From the NCBI GenBank assembly GCA_937859825.1, contig CALMAP010000004.1, forward strand, positions 1 to 8,804: a stretch of 8,804 nt of DNA. The letters run 5' to 3'. The notes below the pieces were generated by a model that was not told the origin of the DNA, did no database searches, and was given only the letters and a program-made list of their open reading frames with translations. This DNA is from an uncultured Terriglobus sp. (GTDB lineage: Bacteria; Acidobacteriota; Terriglobia; Terriglobales; Acidobacteriaceae). Below, in pieces: positions 1-5,596 of this stretch (positions within the stretch are counted from its first letter, which is position 1; each line of letters begins with the position of its first letter). Made by a program: the position numbers and the translations under genes.

Positions 1-1
1 C

Positions 2-37
2 CGCGCGCTGATGACGCGGCCGGGTCGCATGGAGTAG
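2..37 (+). CDS. possible C-terminal tail of an upstream gene (partial)
   Basis: One frame entering from the left edge is open and ends in a TAG at 35-37, reading RALMTRPGRME. It would end 21 bases before ftsY, which is a normal operon spacing. Eleven residues are too few to identify a family or to prove coding, so this is only a candidate end of a co-transcribed upstream gene. Confidence 0.3.
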   Translation, partial: RALMTRPGRME

Positions 38-58
38 CACAGCCGTACACTGGTTCCG

Positions 59-1360
59 ATGGCATTCTCTTTCCGAAACCGGGGTGACGATACCCCGAAA
101 AAGCCCAGCTTCTTTCAACGCGTGCGGCAGGCCGTTACGGGCGAAACCTATGCGCCGGAGCAGATTGCGCCGGTGGAAGAGGCCGTCACTCCGCCTGAGA
201 TACATCCCGCGCCGGTGCCGGTCGGCGTTCCGCAACCGGAAAAGGTTGGCCAGCCTGCCGAGGACACCTCGGATTCCCTTGTGCCTCAGGACGAAGCAGA
301 ACTGGCGGAAATGGAAGGTATCGAAACTCCGGCAGCAGAGCCACCCTTGCAGGCTGCTCCTGACCTACTTCCCGTGAACAACTACGGTTTGCGGCCAATG
401 GCCTCGAACTTCTCTTTTGGTGGTTATGCCTCCGCGGAAGAAGAAGACGCCAGCTTCGTAGAGCGCATGCGTAGTGCGGTGTCGCGCACGCGGGAACAGT
501 TCACCACATCGCTGGATGGTGTGCTGGCGTTCGGCCGCTCCGTGGATGAGGAGGTGCTGGACGAGCTGGAAGCCGTGCTTCTAACCGCGGACATCGGCAT
601 GACCACCACGCAGGAGCTGATGGAGAAGCTGCGCGTCCGTGCCCTGCGCGAAAAGAGTACGGGCGAGCAGATGAAGGACCTGCTCCGCGAAGAGCTGCAC
701 GCCATCCTCGATTCCGTCACGCAGCCCACGAACCATCCGGCCAGCACACCCGAGGTTCTGATGATGGTAGGTGTGAACGGCACCGGCAAAACTACCACGA
801 GCGGCAAACTGGCAGCGCTGTATGGCACCCACGGCCGAAGGGCGCTGCTGTGCGCGGCGGACACCTTCCGCGCGGCTGCGATCGAGCAGTTGGAAGTCTG
901 GGCACGGCGGTCCAACGTCGACGTGATCAAAACCAGGCAGGGTGGCGACCCCTCGGCGGCTCTCTACGACGCGCTCACCGCGGGCAAGGCGCGCAAGGCA
1001 GATATCGTGATCGTCGATACGGCAGGCCGCCTCCATAACAAGGCCGGACTTATGGCCGAACTGGACAAGATGCGTCGGACGGCGGAGAAGCTCGTACCGG
1101 GCGCACCCCACCAGACTTTTCTCGTAATGGACGCGACCACCGGCCAGAATGGCCTGCAGCAAGCAAGGCTTTTCCTTGAGGCGGCAAGGGTGACCGGCAT
1201 CGTGTTGACCAAGCTGGACGGCACCGCGAAGGGTGGCATTGTGGTAGCCATTGCGCGGGAGCTGAAGCTGCCCGTCGTCTTCGTAGGCACGGGCGAGAAG
1301 ATGGAAGATATTGTTCCGTTTGACAACGACAGCTTCCTTGATTCGCTGCTGGGCGCATAA
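59..1360 (+). CDS. ftsY: signal recognition particle receptor FtsY (SRP GTPase)
   Basis: FtsY is the membrane-associated SRP receptor: its GTPase pairs with Ffh to hand ribosome-nascent chain complexes to the Sec translocon. The 433-residue product has an acidic, proline-rich A region (about 1-128), an N domain (about 130-215) and a complete G domain. Visible motifs are the P-loop GVNGTGKTT (238-246), DTFRAAAIEQL (268-278), DTAGR (320-324), TKLDGTAKGG (384-393) and the closing GTGEKMEDIVPF (410-421). Basic amphipathic segments occur near the N-terminus (SFFQRVRQAV, 17-26) and at the A/N junction (SFVERMRSAV, 132-141); such helices bind lipid in characterised FtsY proteins. No Shine-Dalgarno is evident before the ATG; the only GGAG is at 31-34, too far away. 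The DUF4337 gene follows after 26 bases. Function is certain from the motifs; the exact start is less so. Confidence 0.98.
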   Translation: MAFSFRNRGDDTPKKPSFFQRVRQAVTGETYAPEQIAPVEEAVTPPEIHPAPVPVGVPQPEKVGQPAEDTSDSLVPQDEAELAEMEGIETPAAEPPLQAAPDLLPVNNYGLRPMASNFSFGGYASAEEEDASFVERMRSAVSRTREQFTTSLDGVLAFGRSVDEEVLDELEAVLLTADIGMTTTQELMEKLRVRALREKSTGEQMKDLLREELHAILDSVTQPTNHPASTPEVLMMVGVNGTGKTTTSGKLAALYGTHGRRALLCAADTFRAAAIEQLEVWARRSNVDVIKTRQGGDPSAALYDALTAGKARKADIVIVDTAGRLHNKAGLMAELDKMRRTAEKLVPGAPHQTFLVMDATTGQNGLQQARLFLEAARVTGIVLTKLDGTAKGGIVVAIARELKLPVVFVGTGEKMEDIVPFDNDSFLDSLLGA

Positions 1361-1373
1361 GGATCACGCACAC

Positions 1374-1379
1374 AGGAGG
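1374..1379 (+). promoter_or_regulatory. Shine-Dalgarno AGGAGG for the DUF4337 gene
   Basis: A perfect AGGAGG lies 7 bases before the GTG at 1387. It decides that non-ATG start, since the next in-frame ATG (codon 21) is at the edge of the first membrane segment and has no such site. Confidence 0.8.
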
Positions 1380-1386
1380 CATAACT

Positions 1387-1926
1387 GTGGAAGCACATGA
1401 GGTGCGGGAGTTTTTGGAAGGTCAGGAGAAAGCGGCAGAAAACCACATGTATGCCGTCTCTTTTTCCATTTCGGTGCTGGCCGTGCTGGTCGCGCTGGTT
1501 ACGGTTGAGTCCCACCGGGCCCACACCTCGGCCGTGCTTGACCAGGCACGTGCCTCGGACACATGGGAACTGTATCAAGCCAAGAAGATTCGACAGACAT
1601 CCATCAGCAGCACAAGCGATCTGATGACGGTGCTGGCTCCGTCAAATCCTGTCGCACTCGCCAAGTTGAACGAGTACCGCTCCCATACTGCCAAGTGGGA
1701 CGAAGACTTGAAACAGAGCGAGGAGAAAGCGCGGGGATTCGAGGAGAAGGTCGAGGCCGCAGAGCACCGTGCCGGGCGCTTTGACGCGGGTGAAGCGCTC
1801 CTGCAAATTGCTGTCGTGCTCGCGTCGATAACGCTGCTCACCCGGCAGCGTATCTATTGGCTGGTTGCGCTGCTTGTCGGCGGCATGGGGCTTGTGTTCG
1901 GCATCTCCGCGTTTTTGCTGCACTGA
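1387..1926 (+). CDS. DUF4337 family membrane protein
   Basis: This 179-residue protein matches the DUF4337 family as I recall it: a short charged N-terminus, a membrane segment, a conserved WELYQAKKIRQ stretch (60-70), a charged helical region and a C-terminal membrane hairpin. Predicted hydrophobic segments are about 22-41, 134-152 and 156-178. The middle part (about 103-128, rich in K, E, A) is likely a coiled coil. The family function is unknown to me. The start is a GTG backed by a strong Shine-Dalgarno. The gene begins 26 bases after ftsY, so it is probably co-transcribed with it; whether it is linked to protein targeting is not shown. Family assignment rests on the YQAK-IRQ motif and topology, not on a search. 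Confidence 0.85.
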   Translation: MEAHEVREFLEGQEKAAENHMYAVSFSISVLAVLVALVTVESHRAHTSAVLDQARASDTWELYQAKKIRQTSISSTSDLMTVLAPSNPVALAKLNEYRSHTAKWDEDLKQSEEKARGFEEKVEAAEHRAGRFDAGEALLQIAVVLASITLLTRQRIYWLVALLVGGMGLVFGISAFLLH

Positions 1927-1990
1927 TCCGTAGCTGCCTAGCAAAGTTGCGCAGCACGTGTGGCACGTTACCGCATCTCATGCAGTGACG

Positions 1991-3229
1991 ATGCCGTTTT
2001 CTGCGACCGATGAAGCGCACATGCGCCGAGCTCTGGAACTGGCCAAAGCCACCCTGGGACTTGCCTCGCCCAACCCACAGGTGGGATGCGTTCTTGCGCA
2101 TGGCAATTTGATCGTAGGGGAAGGCGCACACCGCTTCGACGCACGCGATCACGCTGAAGTGGTGGCCCTGAAAATGGCGGGCGAGCAGGCGCGTGGTGCG
2201 ACGGCATACGTCACGCTTGAGCCATGCTCCCACTCTGGCAGAACCGGCCCATGCGCGAATGCGCTGATTGATGCTGGCGTGGCGCGCGTAATCGCGGCAA
2301 CGCTCGATCCGAATCCGCTCGTTGCCGGTCAGGGTCTCCATCGCATTGCCAACGCCGGGATCGAAGTCGAACCGGGTCTTCTGCAGGCCGAAGCACGCAC
2401 AATAAACGACGCGTTCGCACGGCACATTCTTACCGGCATGCCGCTGGTCACGCTGAAGTCGGCACTCTCAGTGGATGGCCGCCTTGCACCCACGCCGGTA
2501 CAGCGGCCCGCCAATGCGCCCTTTTGGCTTACCGGCACCGCCGCGCGGGAGGAAGTCCACCGCTTTCGGCATGCCAATGACGCCATCGTCACAGGCATTG
2601 GGACGGTTCTGGCGGACGACCCCATCCTGTCGGACCGCAGCAACCTGCAGCGCCGACGCAGGCTGCTGCGCGTCGTTTTGGACACACAGTGCCGCACTCC
2701 TCTGAGTTCGCGGCTGGTCGAAAGTGCCAATGGCGAGCTGGTGAGCTTTTGCGCGAACGGCGCACCCATCGAAAAGCCGCGCGCGCTGCGCCAGCGCGGA
2801 GTACGCGTGGAAACCGTACCCGTTCTGCAGCCGGAGGAACGGGCCAGCAGCAACAGTCGAACCGCGGTTGATAGAGAAGCCCGGCCCGAACTCGATCTGC
2901 GCGCTGTCCTCAAACGACTCGGCGAGATGGACATTCTCTCGGCACTCCTTGAGTCAGGCCCGGGGCTGAACGCGGCCTTTCTCAACGCTGGCCTGGTTGA
3001 TAAGGCTGTGCTCTTCTTCGCGGAGATGGAACTGGGTGACGACTCCATTCCGTTTGCCGACGCCGCACACAATCCGTTTATGTTGATCGAGCAGTTGCAG
3101 AACATCGACCGCTGTGACTTCGTGCACGAGACAACCGGCGGTGCACGCGGCTTGGACGCGTGCGTTCGCGGCACACTGCATGATCCCTGGGCGGAGACAT
3201 TCGCCCTGACTCCGCCTGCAGTCTCGTAA
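1991..3229 (+). CDS. ribD: bifunctional riboflavin biosynthesis protein RibD (deaminase/reductase)
   Basis: RibD deaminates the pyrimidine intermediate made from GTP and then reduces its ribose side chain with NADPH, giving 5-amino-6-ribitylaminouracil phosphate. From the ATG at 1991 the product has 412 residues. The N-terminal deaminase has SPNPQVGC, HAEVVAL (His54 zinc ligand, Glu56 proton shuttle) and EPCSHSGRTGPC (Cys79 and Cys88 zinc ligands). The reductase begins at about 155 with KSALSVDGRLA, then WLTGTAAREEVHRFR and VTGIGTVLADDP. It is longer than the usual 360-380 residues, with an apparent polar insertion at about 280-300 (QPEERASSNS and onward). The usual EGG near the reductase C-terminus reads ESG (321-323). 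The frame is open back to a GTG at 1958, adding 11 residues, but homology starts near MPFSATDEAHMRRAL, so I prefer 1991. Neither start has a clear Shine-Dalgarno. Confidence 0.95.
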   Translation: MPFSATDEAHMRRALELAKATLGLASPNPQVGCVLAHGNLIVGEGAHRFDARDHAEVVALKMAGEQARGATAYVTLEPCSHSGRTGPCANALIDAGVARVIAATLDPNPLVAGQGLHRIANAGIEVEPGLLQAEARTINDAFARHILTGMPLVTLKSALSVDGRLAPTPVQRPANAPFWLTGTAAREEVHRFRHANDAIVTGIGTVLADDPILSDRSNLQRRRRLLRVVLDTQCRTPLSSRLVESANGELVSFCANGAPIEKPRALRQRGVRVETVPVLQPEERASSNSRTAVDREARPELDLRAVLKRLGEMDILSALLESGPGLNAAFLNAGLVDKAVLFFAEMELGDDSIPFADAAHNPFMLIEQLQNIDRCDFVHETTGGARGLDACVRGTLHDPWAETFALTPPAVS

Positions 3230-3268
3230 ACGCAGGAAACGTCTCCTGACAGTCTCTTGCTCAGTAGA

Positions 3269-3297
3269 GCGAAAGACCAGCTTTTTGCTTCCTTCGC
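3269..3297 (+). other. imperfect stem-loop in the ribD-ribE intergenic region
   Basis: GCGAA at 3269-3273 pairs with TTCGC at 3293-3297, and an inner AGC-TTTTT-GCT stem closes the loop at 3279-3287, with one mismatch and a two-base bulge between. It begins 40 bases after the ribD stop. The T run is in the loop, not after the stem, so it does not look like a standard intrinsic terminator. It may be a leader structure. Confidence 0.35.
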
Positions 3298-3340
3298 CTG
3301 GACTTTGGTCTCCTAGAGCTTTTGAAGGGCAGGACTCAAC

Positions 3341-3387
3341 TGTGCCGCAGAAGGCACAATGACCATTGTGCATAGCTGAAGCTATGC
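3341..3387 (+). repeat. three consecutive interleaved inverted repeats upstream of ribE
   Basis: Three 18-base inverted repeats follow one another. The first is TGTGCC-GCAGAA-GGCACA (3341-3358). The second is GCACAATG-AC-CATTGTGC (3354-3371, 8-base arms, perfect). The third is GCATAGCT-GA-AGCTATGC (3370-3387, 8-base arms, perfect). The first and second share 3354-3358, so as RNA they cannot form together; the second and third share two bases. The array ends 56 bases before the ribE ATG. The rest of the 214-base gap (3230-3443) shows no FMN riboswitch consensus that I can recognise. It could be a double operator for a dimeric regulator or a switchable RNA leader. The symmetry is seen directly; the function is inference. 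Confidence 0.5.
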
Positions 3388-3443
3388 CTTCCGAAAACAC
3401 ACGCGATCTGCACGAAGCAGCGGAATCTTCTAACCTTGAATCC

Positions 3444-4118
3444 ATGTTTACCGGATTAGTTGAGGAAGTCGGCAAGGTGCTCGAAGTCGAACCCCGCGAG
3501 GGCACAACCCGTGTGCGCATTGCCGCACCGTCGCTTGCTGGCCGGCTCAAGCTGGGTGACTCGATCGCTGTCTCCGGCGTGTGCCTGACCGCGCTTGCCA
3601 TTACTCCCGAACAGTTTGAAGCCGATTTGGCGCAGGAGACGATTGCACGCACGTCGCTCTCGCGTCTTAAGCCCGGGGCAGCGGTGAACCTCGAGTTGCC
3701 GACTCCGGCCGGAACACCGCTTGGTGGTCATGTGGTGCAGGGCCATGTCGACAGCACGGGGCGGCTGTTGAGCCTGGCTGCTGTCGCGGAAGGAGCAAAC
3801 GGCCAAACCGACTGGATTCTGCAGATTGCCGTGCCGGCGAATCTTTCCCGTTACATTGTGAACAAAGGCTCCATCACGGTGGAGGGCATCTCGCTTACCG
3901 TCGCCGCGTTGGAACGCACTCAGAATGGCGAAAGCACACTGACCATTGCCATCATCCCGCATACGTACGGCGCGACGAACCTGCACACCCTCAGCGCAGG
4001 CGATGAGGTGAATCTTGAGGTGGATGTGCTCGCGAAGTACGCGGAGCAACAAACACAGTTGTTTTCCAAGCGCGCTGAGACGATCACGGAGCGCTTGTTG
4101 ATTGCGCAGGGCTACTGA
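3444..4118 (+). CDS. ribE: riboflavin synthase alpha subunit
   Basis: This enzyme converts two molecules of 6,7-dimethyl-8-ribityllumazine into riboflavin and a pyrimidine that is recycled. The 224-residue product begins MFTGLVEEVG, the invariant N-terminus of the family, and has two lumazine-binding repeats. Repeat one carries SGVCLT (44-49); the second starts at GGHVVQGHVD (94-103) and carries GSITVEGISLTV (142-153), IIPHTYGATNL (170-180) and NLEVDVLAKY (190-199). The frame is open upstream to a TTG at 3366, with an ATG at 3384, but these would add residues before the canonical MFTG, so 3444 is chosen. No Shine-Dalgarno precedes it. ribD lies 214 bases upstream, and inverted repeats in that gap may control this gene. 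No ribA/B or ribH is visible in the window. The gene is also called ribC in some species. Confidence 0.97.
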   Translation: MFTGLVEEVGKVLEVEPREGTTRVRIAAPSLAGRLKLGDSIAVSGVCLTALAITPEQFEADLAQETIARTSLSRLKPGAAVNLELPTPAGTPLGGHVVQGHVDSTGRLLSLAAVAEGANGQTDWILQIAVPANLSRYIVNKGSITVEGISLTVAALERTQNGESTLTIAIIPHTYGATNLHTLSAGDEVNLEVDVLAKYAEQQTQLFSKRAETITERLLIAQGY

Positions 4119-4141
4119 ATCGCAGCGCTTTGAGCCTTGCC

Positions 4142-4459
4142 CTACCAACGTATTACGTTGGACGTTGTGAACAAGCCGCACCTGACGGAGTTAGACACGC
4201 CACCTACTGGGGGGCGAATTGCCATGCGGTGGGCGGACCAAAGGGGACGCCCACCTGGCCTCATACCAACCGGCTTCGGCGTCGCATCTGGCTCAAAGTG
4301 TGCCGTATCCACGCGCTCGATGTGCATCCTGTAATCCCGCGGCTCACCCATGAACACGCCATCTTCCGCAAGCCGGGTCCGCGCGATCTTGTGCTGGCGA
4401 TAGGAATTCAACTTGCCAATTTTGTCCGACGGCTCATCCGCGAACGCAATCTGGCCCAC
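4142..4459 (-). CDS. doubtful small hypothetical ORF downstream of tdk
   Basis: I do not recognise this 105-residue frame. It starts at a GTG (4459) with a weak GGGG about 10 bases upstream; the frame is open back to 4564, but that part looks like random translation. The first 65 or so residues (including KIGKLNSYRQHKIARTRLAE and EPRDYRMHIERVDTAHFEPD) have a normal mix of charged and hydrophobic residues and mostly G/C third positions, as real genes here do. The last 40 residues are proline-, glycine- and tryptophan-rich and unconvincing, and the end runs into a palindrome at 4145-4161. It lies on the tdk strand, 97 bases past the tdk stop. A plus-strand frame at 4130-4492 covers the same bases. 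It may be a real small gene, a decayed remnant or chance. Confidence 0.3.
   Translation of the reverse strand: MGQIAFADEPSDKIGKLNSYRQHKIARTRLAEDGVFMGEPRDYRMHIERVDTAHFEPDATPKPVGMRPGGRPLWSAHRMAIRPPVGGVSNSVRCGLFTTSNVIRW
4145..4161. terminator. palindrome just after ribE, possible bidirectional terminator
   Basis: CCAACGTATTACGTTGG is a perfect inverted repeat (7-base stem, ATT loop) starting 27 bases after the ribE stop. No T tract follows on either strand, so a terminator role rests only on its location between convergent genes. Confidence 0.3.
4228..4255. repeat. stem-loop with 8-base perfect arms
   Basis: GGTGGGCG (4228-4235) is matched by CGCCCACC (4248-4255) around a 12-base loop that itself can form CC-AAA-GG. 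All eight pairs are perfect and mostly G-C, so it should fold stably on either strand. There is no T run after it. It may stop transcription from ribE or tdk, or be a dispersed palindromic repeat unit. Confidence 0.4.
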
Positions 4460-4499
4460 ATGGCAGACGCCCCACCATCGTACTTTCCGTAGGCGGAGT

Positions 4500-4515
4500 G
4501 CCTCGCATCCGAGGC
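4500..4515. repeat. short stem-loop downstream of tdk
   Basis: GCCTCG-CATC-CGAGGC gives a six-pair G-C-rich stem with a tetraloop, 41 bases past the tdk stop on the minus strand. No T run follows. It is at most a weak terminator candidate for the pgi-ybjQ-tdk transcript. Confidence 0.25.
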
Positions 4516-4556
4516 GTGACCTGCAATGAAGACGGGGAACACACGACAGGTTTACT

Positions 4557-5204
4557 TCAGGCAATTACGGCTGAGAGCTCCATCTGTTCCGCCGCAGGTG
4601 CTTCGACGTAAGGCTGAAAGTGCTGGCGGCAGCGCGCCTCGTACATGCCTGCCGCGCCAACCATTACCAGTTCTTTGCTGGTACCAAGCCGCTGCGTATG
4701 AATGGCGGGCGCGCCACAGGTCATACAGACCGCGTTCAACTTCGTCACTTTGTCTGCCAGTGCCATTAACGCGGGTACAGGCCCGAAGGGTTCATTGGCA
4801 AAGGTGGTATCAAGTCCAGCCAGGATCACGCGCTTACCCAGCGCGACCAGTTCCATTGCAAGCGGCTGAATGCCGTCGTCGAAGAACTGCACCTCGTCTA
4901 GGCCGACAACTTCAACCTGATCGACTTGCCCTGAGAAGAAAAGCGCTTCGCGAAGCCGGTCGGAGTTGGGTGTGACCACCACCGCTTCATGCGTCTGCTC
5001 AGAGTGAGAGGCGATGGCGGTACGGTGATAGCGCAGATCAATATCGGGCTTGTAACAGGCCACGCGCTGGCGGGCGATGCGGGCCCGCTTAAGCCGCCGG
5101 ATGAGCTCTTCGCTCTTGCCGGAGAACATGGGACCGGTAATCACTTCAAGCACGCCCGGCTGCGCCGTCGGTTGGTCACCCGCCGGATTCTGTTGCAACT
5201 GCAT
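4557..5204 (-). CDS. tdk: thymidine kinase (type II)
   Basis: Thymidine kinase phosphorylates thymidine to dTMP with ATP in nucleotide salvage. The 215-residue product has the P-loop GPMFSGKSEEL (24-34), the Walker-B-like DEVQFF (103-108, catalytic Glu104), the lasso segment GLDTTFANEPFGP (130-142) and a structural zinc site: CMTC (Cys160, Cys163) with CRQH near the end (Cys192, His195). The lasso has Thr where GLDxDF is usual. The N-terminal 17 residues before GVLEVITGPMFSGK are extra compared with many family members. A GGAG abuts the ATG with no spacing, so either translation is inefficient or the true start differs; a GTG at codon 18 is the main alternative but has no better site. It follows ybjQ after 41 bases on the same strand and may share the pgi transcript. 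Confidence 0.95.
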   Translation of the reverse strand: MQLQQNPAGDQPTAQPGVLEVITGPMFSGKSEELIRRLKRARIARQRVACYKPDIDLRYHRTAIASHSEQTHEAVVVTPNSDRLREALFFSGQVDQVEVVGLDEVQFFDDGIQPLAMELVALGKRVILAGLDTTFANEPFGPVPALMALADKVTKLNAVCMTCGAPAIHTQRLGTSKELVMVGAAGMYEARCRQHFQPYVEAPAAEQMELSAVIA

Positions 5205-5245
5205 CTCCGTATCGTAACGCCCCGGCGTGCGGGAGAGCGGAACGT

Positions 5246-5581
5246 TTAAAGGCGTTCCACCTGAACGGCAGTGCCGTAGGCCAGCACCTCCGTTACGCCC
5301 TGCATTACCTCATTTGCGTCATAGCGGAAGCTGATGACCGCGTTTGCACCGTGCTCTGCCGCATGGTCTGCCATGCGGGCAAAGGCATCGGCGCGCGTCT
5401 TCTCGCAAAGCGTGGTGAACAAAGTAATGTCGCCGCCGACCAGTGTTTGAAAGCTCGCGCCAATCGTTCCAAAGACCGAGCGGGAGCGCACGACGATACC
5501 ACGCACCACGCCGAAGTTGCGGACGATCCGATAGCCCGGCAACTCCAGTGCGGTTGTAATCATTTCCGGTGCGACGGGCAT
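5246..5581 (-). CDS. YbjQ/UPF0145 family protein
   Basis: The 111-residue protein fits the YbjQ (UPF0145, DUF74) family of small soluble proteins that form beta-barrel pentamers and are labelled heavy-metal-binding without firm biochemical proof. Family marks are the start MITTALELPGYRIVRNFGVV (7-26), GIVVRS (28-33), a VGG turn (48-50), the helix ARMADHAAEHGANAVI (68-83) and a closing strand with YGTAVQV (102-108). It starts 15 bases after pgi and has a textbook AGGAGG (5592-5587) five bases before the ATG, so it is almost certainly translated from the pgi mRNA. In this copy FRYDAN (85-90) replaces the hydrophobic strand common in the family. Its link to sugar metabolism is only positional. 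Confidence 0.88.
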   Translation of the reverse strand: MPVAPEMITTALELPGYRIVRNFGVVRGIVVRSRSVFGTIGASFQTLVGGDITLFTTLCEKTRADAFARMADHAAEHGANAVISFRYDANEVMQGVTEVLAYGTAVQVERL

Positions 5582-5596
5582 GAAATCCTCCTGTTG

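Larger units (their letters stand above)
4119..4556. other. convergent intergenic region between ribE and tdk
   Basis: About 440 bases separate the ends of ribE and tdk, with no confident gene. It holds a 17-base palindrome just after ribE (4145-4161), a strong stem-loop with 8-base arms (4228-4255), a 6-base stem with a 4-base loop (4500-4515) and one doubtful minus-strand ORF. None of the hairpins is followed by a T run on either strand. Confidence 0.6.

Noticed and set aside
1958..1990. GTG start for RibD adding 11 residues
   Set aside because: The added residues do not resemble the family and no Shine-Dalgarno supports it; it remains a formal alternative.
2329..3174. A 281-residue open frame antisense to ribD
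   Set aside because: Its composition is serine/arginine-rich low-complexity, typical of a shadow frame, and RibD on the plus strand is certain.
3233..3248. CAGGA-N6-TCCTG hairpin right after the ribD stop as a terminator
   Set aside because: Only five pairs and no T run; too weak to call.
3366..3443. N-terminal extension of RibE from a TTG at 3366 or ATG at 3384
   Set aside because: Riboflavin synthases begin with MFTG, found at 3444. The extension would also overlap the inverted repeats.
4130..4492. Plus-strand 120-residue frame between ribE and tdk
   Set aside because: It starts at a TTG overlapping no ribosome binding site, has no family resemblance and covers the same bases as the slightly better minus-strand frame.
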